Shown here: positions 1 through 7,802 of the stretch, in pieces
Position numbering within the stretch: position 1 is the stretch's first letter
Layout: every line of letters starts with the position of its first letter
Source: Spirochaetales bacterium
GTDB taxonomy: Bacteria > Spirochaetota > Spirochaetia > SZUA-6 > DRHE01
DNA length: 62,591 bases
Direction of reading: 5' to 3'
Assembly (NCBI GenBank): GCA_030604195.1
Contig: JAUVWI010000014.1
Coordinates: 1 to 62,591, forward strand
Position numbers and translations under genes: made by a program
The notes under the pieces: generated by a model
What the model saw: the letters and a program-made list of their open reading frames with translations, nothing else
Database searches by the model: none
Told to the model about the DNA's origin: nothing

Positions 1-180
1 ATCTCAACATCAACAACCCCAGAGGTGAGGTTTGCGCATCGAACTTGTTCGCCACTGACAACCACCATTTCCAAATTCGCCAGCCACCCCGGCGCTCTTC
101 ATTCAGAGTTATGGGGAATTTCTAGGTGTCAAACTTTATTAGCGAATAATTTTGTCTTGAGGCAAATAAATTGGCGTACG
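1..180. other. unassigned left edge
   Basis: No gene could be assigned here. The stretch lies downstream of nth. Both strands have short open stretches: a minus-strand frame reading ...LEMVVVSGEQVRCANLT... and a plus-strand frame reading ...SPLTTTISKFASHPG.... Neither has a start, a length or a family resemblance I recognise. It could be the cut end of a neighbouring gene or a mobile-element remnant. Confidence 0.3.
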
Positions 181-876
181 TCAGCGGCGGTTGGTAACCT
201 TTTTTCTGACACAGTAACTGTGAACAGGGCAGGTGGAACATCTGGGGGAAAGGGGGGTGCAATGCTGCTGACCGAATTGAACCAGCAGCTCATTTATAGC
301 TATCCAGTATTTCCGGGGAAGGATTTCCATCAGGGCGTATTCGCTCTTTTCGGGGTTGACCGTTTCGATCCAGCCCAGGCGGTTGGAAATGCGATGCACA
401 TGGGTATCCACGCAGATGGAGTCAATGTTGAAACCGAGGTTCAATACCAGGTTGGCGGTTTTTCTACCAACACCGGGGAGTGACAGAAGGATTTCCAGGT
501 TGGCGGGCACCCTGGAGTCAAAGCGTGAAAGCAGAAGTCGCGCAGCCTCTTTTAGATTTTTGGCCTTGGTGCGGTAAAAGCCGGCCGGGTAGATCAGAGA
601 AGCAATTTCTTCCCGGCGCAAGCGGCTTAGAGCCTCCGGGTGGGGAGCGCGGGATAAAAGCCTCTCAGAGGCAACCGCTGTTACCTCATCCTTGGTGCGC
701 AGGGATATCATGGTGGAAACCAGCACCCGGAAGGGATCATGGTTTTTACGGGCTACCTCGGAAACAGCGGGCAGAGGTTTATGCTTTAAAAAATCGTATA
801 GTCTGGTGAAAACATCATCCCACGGGATTTCCTTATTCGATCTGCTCGTTCTACTCGCTTCGCTCGCACTCTTCAT
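181..876 (-). CDS. nth: endonuclease III
   Basis: This is a base-excision repair DNA glycosylase/AP lyase that removes oxidised pyrimidines. The 231-residue product has the helix-hairpin-helix LPGVGRKTANLVLN with the catalytic Lys, the catalytic Asp in VDTHVHRISNRLGW, and a C-terminal iron-sulfur loop with the exact spacing C-x6-C-x2-C-x5-C (CTPLSPRCSTCPVHSYC). A longer reading from 945 is open, but it would overlap rtcB. The ATG at 876 lies one base after the rtcB stop (TAAGATG) with AAGGG just upstream, so I chose it. It is probably translated in tandem with rtcB. The Ser-rich first 20 residues are not part of the family fold. Confidence 0.93.
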   Translation of the reverse strand: MKSASEASRTSRSNKEIPWDDVFTRLYDFLKHKPLPAVSEVARKNHDPFRVLVSTMISLRTKDEVTAVASERLLSRAPHPEALSRLRREEIASLIYPAGFYRTKAKNLKEAARLLLSRFDSRVPANLEILLSLPGVGRKTANLVLNLGFNIDSICVDTHVHRISNRLGWIETVNPEKSEYALMEILPRKYWIAINELLVQFGQQHCTPLSPRCSTCPVHSYCVRKKVTNRR

Positions 877-877
877 C

Positions 878-2311
878 TTATCCCTTAAGCACGGCCAGGG
901 GACGCATCCTGGCAACTGGCAGAGCGAGCCCTGCTGCAACAACAATATTTATAACTTCGTCAATATCCTTATAAGCCCCCGGGGCCTCTTCCTTAATGCG
1001 GCGCTGGTCTTTGGTAATCAGGTGAATACCCTGCATGGAATCTTTAAAGGCTTTATCGCTGATCATACCTGGTCTGCCTTTTTTGCCGGCGGCTTTACTG
1101 CGGCTTAATCTCCTGCCGGCTCCGTGGTTAACCGAGTAGAAGGATTTTTTAGAGCCGGGATGTCCCAGTAAAACATAGGAAGAGGTGCCCATGGAGCCGG
1201 GGATCAACACGGGCTGGCCCAGCTCCCGGAAAGGCGTGCCTCTCATGCGTTCACCGTCGTAGGCCCGGGTAGCTCCCTTGCGGTGCACAAAGTATTTTTT
1301 ACCCTCATATATCTCCTCTTTGGCGATGTTATGACAGACATCATAAACGGTTTCGATCCCGGCCGCAGCCTGCGGGCCGAAGCTTTTCTTTACCGCCTTT
1401 CTTATGAGCTGGCACATGATCTGCCGGTTGGCAAAGGCGTAATTGGCCGCCCCGTTCATGGCTTTCAGGTAGCTCTGGCCCTGTGGAGAACTGCCCTTGA
1501 AAAAAAGGAGCTGGCTTGAAGGCGGGGTCAGGTTGTTCTGAGCCATATGTTGACGGGCGAGTTTCAGATAGTAACCGGCGGTTTCATGGCCCAGGCCGCG
1601 GGAACCGGAGTGGATCATAATGGTAATCTGCCCCTGGTAAATTCCTAAAGCGGAGGCGCTTTTCTGATTATCAATAGCCTCTATTACCTGGATCTCTATA
1701 AAGTGATTCCCGCCTCCCAGGGTACCGAGCTGGGGCAGGCCGCGCTCAAGCGCTCTATGGGGAAGGTCATCAAGAGAAGCTCCAAGGGAGCCGTCATCCT
1801 CAACCCGCTCCAGGTCCCGTTCCAGCAGCTCAAAGTCGCTGCTGCTTTGAAGCAGGCCCCTGGCGGGCAGCAGGCTCTCTATCTTTGTCAGACCGCTCTC
1901 TATTACCCGGTCAAGTTCCTTGATGGAAAGAGAGAGGTTTGTTTTTCCTTCGCCAAGAGGAATTAGGCAGGCAATTTCGCCGGCCAGAGCAGCCGGGTTT
2001 ATATCACCAAGGCAAAAAGGGGTGGATAGAAGACGCATGCCGCAATTAATATCGTAGCCTACGGCGGAAGGTGAAATATACTTTTGCGTGGCCCAAACGG
2101 AACCTATTGGCACACCATAGCCGGTGTGAATATCAGGAGTTGCAAACACATATGAGTCTTTATCAATAGATGCCACATCCGCTATCTGCTTAAGGGCCTC
2201 ATCCTCCACCTCTATCTGCGGTGACAGGTAGAGAGTAACCGGTACTTTCATATTACCCTGCTGCGGCAGGATGTAGACAAAGGGCTCTTTTTTCTCTAGC
2301 TTAAAACTCAT
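878..2311 (-). CDS. rtcB: RNA-splicing ligase RtcB
   Basis: RtcB joins 2',3'-cyclic phosphate or 3'-phosphate RNA ends to 5'-OH ends using GTP and Mn2+. The 477 residues match the normal intein-free length. Metal and guanylylation motifs appear in order: GYDINCGMRLL (Asp/Cys ligands, about residue 85), GTLGGGNHFIEIQ, MIHSGSRGLGH, VYDVCHNIA, HRKGATRA, PGSMGTSSY and VNHGAGRRLSRSKA, which holds the His that becomes guanylylated. There is no RtcR, RtcA or archease gene beside it. It sits 24 bp after ispF and runs directly into nth, so it is probably co-transcribed from the carD side. Confidence 0.95.
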   Translation of the reverse strand: MSFKLEKKEPFVYILPQQGNMKVPVTLYLSPQIEVEDEALKQIADVASIDKDSYVFATPDIHTGYGVPIGSVWATQKYISPSAVGYDINCGMRLLSTPFCLGDINPAALAGEIACLIPLGEGKTNLSLSIKELDRVIESGLTKIESLLPARGLLQSSSDFELLERDLERVEDDGSLGASLDDLPHRALERGLPQLGTLGGGNHFIEIQVIEAIDNQKSASALGIYQGQITIMIHSGSRGLGHETAGYYLKLARQHMAQNNLTPPSSQLLFFKGSSPQGQSYLKAMNGAANYAFANRQIMCQLIRKAVKKSFGPQAAAGIETVYDVCHNIAKEEIYEGKKYFVHRKGATRAYDGERMRGTPFRELGQPVLIPGSMGTSSYVLLGHPGSKKSFYSVNHGAGRRLSRSKAAGKKGRPGMISDKAFKDSMQGIHLITKDQRRIKEEAPGAYKDIDEVINIVVAAGLALPVARMRPLAVLKG

Positions 2312-2335
2312 AATTCTTAATCATGGCCTGCATTA

Positions 2336-2815
2336 TCAATCCGCACTATCAACCAGCGCTACAGCGTAAGCCTCTACAGCTTCACCCCGTCCGGTTTGAT
2401 CGAGTCCTTCCTTGGTTTTCCCTTTAATGGAAATATATTTCTCATCAATCTCCAGATCTTCGGCCAGGTTCTTTCTGATTAGAGGAACAAAAGGTCTGAT
2501 TTTAGGGGTTTCAAGCACTACCGTACAATCAAGATTAACCAGGTTCAGCTTCTTAACTTTAATAAGCGAGGTGATACGCTTAAGCAGGATCCTGCTGGAT
2601 ATATCCTTGAGCCCGGGGTCTTCCGGCGGAAAAAAGGAACCGATGTCGCCGAGGGCTGCGGCGCCGAGCAGTCCATCGATTACCGCGTGAATGAGTACGT
2701 CTCCATCCGAATGACCCGCTTCCCCTTTTTCAAAAGGAAGCTCAACACCAGCCAGCAGCAGTTTGCGTCCTTTGACCAGGCGGTGGATGTCATAACCAAA
2801 GCCGACTCTCTGCAT
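2336..2815 (-). CDS. ispF: 2-C-methyl-D-erythritol 2,4-cyclodiphosphate synthase
   Basis: IspF is the fifth enzyme of the MEP isoprenoid pathway. It cyclises CDP-methylerythritol 2-phosphate with release of CMP. The 159-residue protein has the metal-binding GYDIHRL near the N-terminus, the GHSDGDVLIHAVIDGLLGAA segment with the conserved Asp/His, and TKEGLDQTGRGEAVEAYAV at the end. Its ATG shares one base with the ispD stop (TGATG), which implies translational coupling. The order carD-ispD-ispF keeps consecutive MEP steps together, and a polyprenyl synthetase that uses the products lies 5 kb away. Confidence 0.95.
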   Translation of the reverse strand: MQRVGFGYDIHRLVKGRKLLLAGVELPFEKGEAGHSDGDVLIHAVIDGLLGAAALGDIGSFFPPEDPGLKDISSRILLKRITSLIKVKKLNLVNLDCTVVLETPKIRPFVPLIRKNLAEDLEIDEKYISIKGKTKEGLDQTGRGEAVEAYAVALVDSAD

Positions 2816-3471
2816 CAGCTTAAATCCCCCGGATTTAAATCCTCCGGAAAAGTAATCTTTTTATTTTCCGTTTCTCCGGTAATAGTATATACCGGACCTA
2901 TATAGTTGGAATATACCTCTGCATCATCAATATAGCTGATGTTTTCGCTGCTTGCCGCAGCGTGGGCCTTGAGAATTGCTGGAAAGAGAAATCCCTGTGG
3001 GGTTTGCGCTACTTTAGTTTCACTGCGCTTCAGATTTTTAACCAGGAAGCCCTCCCTATCCACCAGCTTGGGTGCTTCTGTAACCCCGATAACAGGAATA
3101 CAGGCGCCGTGATTCCGGGTTTCCTCAATAACTCTTCTTACCAGCGAGCCGCTGGCCCAGGGGCGGGCTCCGTCATGGATTAACACAATATCGGGAGAAT
3201 AGCTTTCCAGTCTCTTAAGCGCCAGGTATACTGATTCACTGCGCAGGTTGCCGCCCTCGATCAAGATAAGGTCATTGAAGTATGGTTTGAGAAGTTTGCC
3301 GGCTGAAGGCATCTGTCCTGCGGGAAGGGTAACCACCAGTGGATGACAATATTCAGCCAAAGGGGCGATGGCTCTTGCTAACATTGGCTGGCCGTCCAGG
3401 TCAAGAAATTCTTTTTTCTGCTTTCCCCCCATGCGGGTACTGGCGCCGGCAGCGGTTATTACTGCTGCAAT
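2815..3471 (-). CDS. ispD: 2-C-methyl-D-erythritol 4-phosphate cytidylyltransferase
   Basis: IspD couples MEP to CTP. The first in-frame ATG (3432) would delete half of the nucleotide-binding loop, because the conserved AAGASTRMGGKQKKEF runs upstream of it. Reading back, the only plausible initiators are ATT at 3471 or CTG at 3474. ATT shares one base with the carD stop (TGATT) and lies about 8 bases after AGAAGGA, mirroring the TGATG junction to ispF. I therefore place the start at 3471 (218 residues, normal family length). Other motifs are IHDGARPWAS, TPQGF and the C-terminal DDAEVYSNYIG. A non-ATG start would keep expression low and coupled to carD. Confidence 0.88.
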   Translation of the reverse strand: MAAVITAAGASTRMGGKQKKEFLDLDGQPMLARAIAPLAEYCHPLVVTLPAGQMPSAGKLLKPYFNDLILIEGGNLRSESVYLALKRLESYSPDIVLIHDGARPWASGSLVRRVIEETRNHGACIPVIGVTEAPKLVDREGFLVKNLKRSETKVAQTPQGFLFPAILKAHAAASSENISYIDDAEVYSNYIGPVYTITGETENKKITFPEDLNPGDLS

Positions 3472-3989
3472 CAGGCTAAATCCTTCTGCATCTTACTCAT
3501 AATCAGCAATTGGACCTCTTCTTTGCTCTTATCTATAGAAAAGGAGATTTCGCTGACCATCAAATTCAGGGCGCTGTCATAGAGCTTACGTTCCAGAATC
3601 GGCAGCTCCTTGATACAACTGCGGTGATAGAGAGCGCGCACTACAGTGGCTATATCAAGGATGCTCCCTTTCTTAAGCAGATCGAGGTTCATCTGGTAAC
3701 GCATTTTCCAGTCAGTGGGAATTGGTTCATAATCTTCGGCAATGAGCTTTAATGCCTTTTGCGATTCCTTTTTACTGACAATTGCCCTGATACCCAGCTC
3801 GTCTGCTCTATCTACCGGTACCATTATAGTCATATCCGAGACTTCGATGTATACTATATAGTAAAGTAATTTACCATCGCGAAAGGGGCGTTCTTCGATA
3901 CTCTGAATATGACCTACCCCCTGGAGGGGATAGACAATTTCCTGGCCGCTCTTATATTTTAGTTTGCTTTTGCTTTTGGGGGGTGACAT
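3471..3989 (-). CDS. carD: CarD/CdnL-family RNA polymerase-binding regulator
   Basis: CarD proteins bind the RNA polymerase beta subunit and stabilise open complexes, mainly at rRNA promoters. The 172 residues comprise an N-terminal Tudor-like RNAP-interaction domain (YKSGQEIVYPLQGVGHIQSI, then YYIVYIEVSDMTIMVPVD) and a helical DNA-binding C-terminal half containing the Trp in PTDWKMRYQMN. A longer reading begins with TTG at 4025, but that TTG is part of a consensus -35 box, so those codons are probably not transcribed. The ATG at 3989 lies 8 bases after the -10 box and has no Shine-Dalgarno, suggesting a leaderless mRNA. The gene is followed by ispD with a one-base overlap. Confidence 0.9.
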   Translation of the reverse strand: MSPPKSKSKLKYKSGQEIVYPLQGVGHIQSIEERPFRDGKLLYYIVYIEVSDMTIMVPVDRADELGIRAIVSKKESQKALKLIAEDYEPIPTDWKMRYQMNLDLLKKGSILDIATVVRALYHRSCIKELPILERKLYDSALNLMVSEISFSIDKSKEEVQLLIMSKMQKDLA

Positions 3990-3996
3990 GGTCATG

Positions 3997-4025
3997 AATA
4001 TACAAAAAAAAGCCAAATTAGTCAA
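3997..4025 (-). promoter_or_regulatory. sigma70-type promoter of carD-ispD-ispF
   Basis: On the minus strand, TTGACT (4025-4020) and TATATT (4002-3997) are separated by exactly 17 bases. Transcription would start about 7-8 bases beyond the -10, which is at or next to the ATG at 3989. The promoter lies in the 50-bp gap facing the divergent VTT gene. Confidence 0.75.
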
Positions 4026-4039
4026 AGGATTGGGAGCGG

Positions 4040-4753
4040 ATGAGTAAGATTGGTTTAAAGAAGATCTTTTTCCTGCTGGCTTTCCCGCTGTTAATTATCA
4101 GCCTGGTAGTTGTTACCTTTATTTATCAACAAGAGATCTGGAATGTTTTTGCATCTCCTGAAACTCTACGGGTCTGGGTAGATTCCCTGGGTTTTATTGC
4201 TCCCCTGGGTTTTATTGCTCTCCAGTGTATTCAGGTGATTATCTTTGTTATTCCCGGCGAGGTGCCGCAGATAGCCGGCGGCTACATTTTCGGTTTATGG
4301 TGGGGCAGCCTGCTCTCGGTGTCAGGGATTATTATTGGTTCTGCGGTGAATTTTCTGCTGGCAAGATTCCTGGGTGTGCCTTTTGTCCGCCTGCTTTTTT
4401 CCCCGGAAAAAATTGACTATGCAGGAAGAATTGCCACTTCTCCCCGGGCCAGGATAAGCATGTTCTTGCTGTTCCTTATTCCCGGTATTCCCAAGGATAT
4501 ACTCTGTTACGGAGCGGGGTTGACCCCCCTGACTCTGCCCGTTTTTCTTTTAATCTCCACTCTTGGCAGGCTGCCTGGTATTCTGGGCAGCGCTTTTATG
4601 GGGGGCGCCGCTGCTGAAGAGAAATGGCTTTTAGCCGGCGCTGTTTTTCTGATTGCCGGCCTGTTGTTTCTGCTGGGATTTTTCTTTAAAGAGAGAATAC
4701 TCTTTCTACTGGAAAAGCTGGCTTCCAGAAATAAGAACTATACCGGGAGGTAG
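4040..4753 (+). CDS. TVP38/TMEM64 (VTT/DedA-like) membrane protein
   Basis: This is a polytopic inner-membrane protein of the VTT (SNARE-associated/DedA-like) family, whose members are linked to lipid scrambling or membrane homeostasis. The 237 residues show an N-terminal membrane anchor (about 8-28), then the family core with VIPGEVPQIAGGYIFGLWWG, the Gly-rich GSAVNFLLARFLG, and the second re-entrant segment IPGIPKDILCYGAGLTPL. Its start has GGGAG close upstream. It is divergent from carD. Its last 48 bases overlap the 3' end of the opposing peptide-binding gene. The substrate cannot be read from the sequence. Confidence 0.85.
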   Translation: MSKIGLKKIFFLLAFPLLIISLVVVTFIYQQEIWNVFASPETLRVWVDSLGFIAPLGFIALQCIQVIIFVIPGEVPQIAGGYIFGLWWGSLLSVSGIIIGSAVNFLLARFLGVPFVRLLFSPEKIDYAGRIATSPRARISMFLLFLIPGIPKDILCYGAGLTPLTLPVFLLISTLGRLPGILGSAFMGGAAAEEKWLLAGAVFLIAGLLFLLGFFFKERILFLLEKLASRNKNYTGR

Positions 4754-6316
4754 GCTTTTCTCTTTGAAATAGATGTATTTAAAGGGGTGAATATTCAATA
4801 CGTTAGGATACCAGCCGCCGATATTCTCCAGGTTGATCAGATTAAAAGCAGGAGCATGATTAATGGGGAGAACCACAGCCTTATTTAGAAGCAGCTCTTC
4901 AGCCTGGGCCAGTTTTTCATAACGGGCGGCTGAGTGTTCTCCCATTGACTCGTCGATTATTTTATCATACTCACTATTTGAAAAACGGGCATCATTGAGA
5001 TTGCTCTCCCCGATCCACATCTGTAAAAAAGTCAGGGGGTCGGCATAGTCGCCGATCCAGGTTACGGACCCAAGCTGATAGTCATCCTTCTTTACTTCCA
5101 AAAGGTATTCTTCATAGTCGTAGCTTATTATTTCTATCTCTAAAGCCGTATTTTCCCGCCAGGCTGCAGCCATCTGTTCGGCAATGCTTAAGCTCTCTGA
5201 ATCCCTGGCTACCTTTATATAAAGCGGCGGCAGACCCCTGCCCCCGGGAAAGCCGGCCTGCTCCAGCAGGGAAAGCCCCTCCTTTAAGTCAGTTGCGGTG
5301 ATCCCGGTCACATCCGGATAGGAAGAGAAGGGCGGGATCAATCTGTGGGTCTTGAACAGGAGATTTTCATTTCTGATTTCCTGCCATGGCAGCAGCAAAG
5401 CCAGGCCCCGGCGCACCCTTTCGTCATTCCAGGGGGTTTCTGCGCAGACAAAGTAGAAATAGCTGGTAGCAAAAAGAGGGTTGAACACAATGGCATCCCT
5501 GTTCTCCAGCTGCGCGGTAATCCAGTTGTTTGTCCAGTCAATCTTACCCCGGTTATACTCAACCGTTATAACAGCCGGGTCATCAATAAAGCGAACCCTT
5601 ATCTGTTCCAGCTTGACCTTGTTACGATCCCAGTAGAGTTTATTCTTGAGAAGCAGCACCTCCTCTTTATTTTTCTTTATAATATAGAATGGTCCATTGC
5701 TTACCAGGGAAGTGTCTTTGCCCCAGTCTTCTGTTTCCAGATAATGGGGATGCAGGGGCGCAAAGCTTAAATGGCAGAGTAGTTTTAAAAAATGGCTTGC
5801 CGGCTGTTCCAGCTCCACCTCAAGGATGAGGTCGGAGATCACCCTTATTCCCAATTCAGTCTCTCTTTTACCACGGCGGAATTCCCGCACTCCTTTGATA
5901 ACGTCAAATAGAAAGGAGTACTCAGCTTTTATTTGCGGGTCAATTGTCCTTAGCCAGGTATCCTTAAAATCCTGTGCCTTTACCTGGTCGCCATTGTTAA
6001 AAAGGGCATCTTCACGCAGAAAAAAGCGGTAGATCAAGCCATCCGGACTTACCTCCCAGTAGCTGGCCACCCCGGGTAGAGGCTCCATGGTGAAAGGGTG
6101 GTAGGATACAAGACCCTCGTAAAGAGCGGTACAGAGCTCTGATTCCATGGTGGTATAGATATGAACCGGATCAAGATTTATTTCCCGCGGTGAATAGACA
6201 ACAACGAACTCCCGCTTTTCCTCATCAATTAAACTTTCCTGGGCAAAAAGTTTTAAGCCCGCAAATAAAAAGAGCAGGAGGAACAGGCGGCTGAAGGATT
6301 TAAAAGGTAATAGCAT
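4706..6316 (-). CDS. family 5 extracellular solute-binding protein (oligopeptide type)
   Basis: This is the periplasmic binding component of an OppA/DppA-type ABC importer. I start it at the ATG at 6316 because MLLPFKSFSRLFLLLFLFAG is a clear signal peptide, while a reading from 6370 puts 18 polar residues before it. There is no lipobox Cys, so it looks like a soluble exported protein. Family signatures include LYEGLVSYHPFTMEPLPGVA, YRFFLREDALFNNGDQVKA, SNGPFYI and, near the end, WIGDYADPLTFLQMW. It is about 536 residues, the usual length. No Opp permease or ATPase genes are beside it, so it is an orphan receptor here. It begins 22 bp after the exported protein gene. Confidence 0.9.
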   Translation of the reverse strand: MLLPFKSFSRLFLLLFLFAGLKLFAQESLIDEEKREFVVVYSPREINLDPVHIYTTMESELCTALYEGLVSYHPFTMEPLPGVASYWEVSPDGLIYRFFLREDALFNNGDQVKAQDFKDTWLRTIDPQIKAEYSFLFDVIKGVREFRRGKRETELGIRVISDLILEVELEQPASHFLKLLCHLSFAPLHPHYLETEDWGKDTSLVSNGPFYIIKKNKEEVLLLKNKLYWDRNKVKLEQIRVRFIDDPAVITVEYNRGKIDWTNNWITAQLENRDAIVFNPLFATSYFYFVCAETPWNDERVRRGLALLLPWQEIRNENLLFKTHRLIPPFSSYPDVTGITATDLKEGLSLLEQAGFPGGRGLPPLYIKVARDSESLSIAEQMAAAWRENTALEIEIISYDYEEYLLEVKKDDYQLGSVTWIGDYADPLTFLQMWIGESNLNDARFSNSEYDKIIDESMGEHSAARYEKLAQAEELLLNKAVVLPINHAPAFNLINLENIGGWYPNVLNIHPFKYIYFKEKSLPPGIVLISGSQLFQ

Positions 6317-6338
6317 ATTATCACCATACAGCTTTTTT

Positions 6339-7016
6339 TCAAAAGATTCTATAAGGTGTGATCCCGCCAACGCTCAGTTTGATAGTTACCCGGGTTAGGT
6401 AAGAACCCTCCTGGATAATTATGCACGGTTCCTTCCAGATCAGTAACTGGCCGCTTACCTCCCTGGGTTTATTGAAGACCCTGGGACGCAGATGATTGCG
6501 TATAGCCTCCTTTATGGCCTGACTTATCGACTCACTCTTTGCAGTTGTTCCGGCAAAAAAATTACCCCGGCCGCTCCCCGACACTATCGGAAAGGTGTTG
6601 CTGCTCCACGCCTCTCTGCGCGCCTCCTGGAAGGATTCAAGGTAATAGTTGAGCTTAACATAAACCCGGTTGCCGCGTCTCTCGGTGGTTTCTATTTTCA
6701 GGTTGGGGTCTCCCCATTGTACACGGGCAAGGGGGGTAAGTTTAAACTCTTCTGCTATATTCCTGCTTTTGTCGTAAGGCACGTAATAGAAATCATAGCC
6801 GTAGAGCATACCGGAAAGAATTTCACCTGCCTCCCGGAGAAGTTCCCTGTATGTTTCTTCTGTTGCGCGTGGTTTTTCCTGAGTCCAGACCATAGGCTCG
6901 GTTTCCTGCCAGAGGTGAAGAGAGATGATTTTATTGTGAAGTGGAGCTGCTTCAAGGTGCGCAACTTCAAGGGGCAGGGTTAATATCAGTGCCGGCAGGA
7001 GAAGGAGCCTGATCAT
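6339..7016 (-). CDS. exported protein of unknown function
   Basis: I do not recognise the family. The 225 residues begin with a typical signal peptide (MIRLLLLPALILTLPLEVAH). The mature part contains ETYRELLREAGEILSGMLYGYDFYYVPYDK, an Arg-rich strand pair, and a C-terminal segment EPCIIIQEGSYLTRVTIKLSVGG that reads as beta strands. It lies between the rhomboid gene (17 bp upstream) and the peptide-binding protein (22 bp downstream), so the three probably form one minus-strand transcription unit. A cell-envelope role is likely from the export signal; nothing more specific can be supported. Confidence 0.75.
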   Translation of the reverse strand: MIRLLLLPALILTLPLEVAHLEAAPLHNKIISLHLWQETEPMVWTQEKPRATEETYRELLREAGEILSGMLYGYDFYYVPYDKSRNIAEEFKLTPLARVQWGDPNLKIETTERRGNRVYVKLNYYLESFQEARREAWSSNTFPIVSGSGRGNFFAGTTAKSESISQAIKEAIRNHLRPRVFNKPREVSGQLLIWKEPCIIIQEGSYLTRVTIKLSVGGITPYRIF

Positions 7017-7033
7017 ACCTATATAATCGGTAA

Positions 7034-7672
7034 TTATCGCCGTCTGAAAAAGACTCTTAAAGGATCTTCTCCCAGGCGGATGCGAAAGTAGAGGTAGCCG
7101 AAGATAAGACCGGCTAAATGGGTCAAATGGGCCACACCAACCGCAGTATTGGAGAGCTGTGAGAATATAGCTATAGCGGCGAAGAGCAGAACCGCGACCG
7201 GCGCTTTCAGGGGGAAAATACCGAAGATAAATATCACAGAATCGGGAAAAAGGGTGGCATAGGCCAGCAGCAAACCATAGATAGCGCCTGAAGCGCCCAC
7301 CACCGGAATAACAGCCATTCCGGTATACCAGTTAAATACCAGGGTAAAGAGGCCCGCGCCCAGTCCGCTGACCAGGTAGTAGACCAGGAACTCATAACTG
7401 CCCAGCCGTCTTTCCAGCTGGCTGCCGAATAAAAAGAGGGCCAGCATATTGAATAGAATATGAGTCATGCCCCCGTGAATAAACATATAGGTAAAAACCT
7501 GCCAGTAGGCGTGAGCCCGGAAAACAAAAATAGGGGTAAGAGCTAAATAGTAAAAAGTGCGGGGAAAGAAAATATTGATAAGATAGAAAGCAACATTGAT
7601 AACAATCAGGATAAGGGTCACATTGTGAAAACGGTAGGGAAAGGGGCGCTTTACCAGGGAAATATTTCTCAT
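7034..7672 (-). CDS. rhomboid family intramembrane serine protease
   Basis: Rhomboids cut transmembrane proteins within the membrane. The 212 residues carry six membrane segments. The catalytic Ser lies in VVGASGAIYG (GxSG motif) and the catalytic His in VAHLTHLAGLIFGYLYFR. HGGMTHILFNMLALFLFG supplies the oxyanion-hole His and Asn of the second segment. All catalytic elements are present, so the enzyme should be active. The exported-protein gene follows after 17 bp. The 130 bp upstream, before the polyprenyl synthetase gene, contain a short tandem cttgtaagcg repeat and no gene. Confidence 0.92.
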   Translation of the reverse strand: MRNISLVKRPFPYRFHNVTLILIVINVAFYLINIFFPRTFYYLALTPIFVFRAHAYWQVFTYMFIHGGMTHILFNMLALFLFGSQLERRLGSYEFLVYYLVSGLGAGLFTLVFNWYTGMAVIPVVGASGAIYGLLLAYATLFPDSVIFIFGIFPLKAPVAVLLFAAIAIFSQLSNTAVGVAHLTHLAGLIFGYLYFRIRLGEDPLRVFFRRR

Positions 7673-7802
7673 GCTTTCAAGGTACGGGGAATGGGGTTTT
7701 GAGTCAACAGATATTTAAATGTTCCGCTGACAATCATCCTATAACAATCACCACAAAACCGGCTGATTTCTCACGGGAAGGACTTGTAAGCGCTTGTAAG
7801 CC

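Noticed and set aside
25..483. Plus-strand open frame of 152 codons
   Set aside because: Most of it lies opposite nth, which has full catalytic motifs; this frame has no ribosome site or family resemblance.
4020..4025. TTG at 4025 as carD start (184 residues)
   Set aside because: It is part of the -35 box TTGACT and adds residues not expected in CarD proteins.
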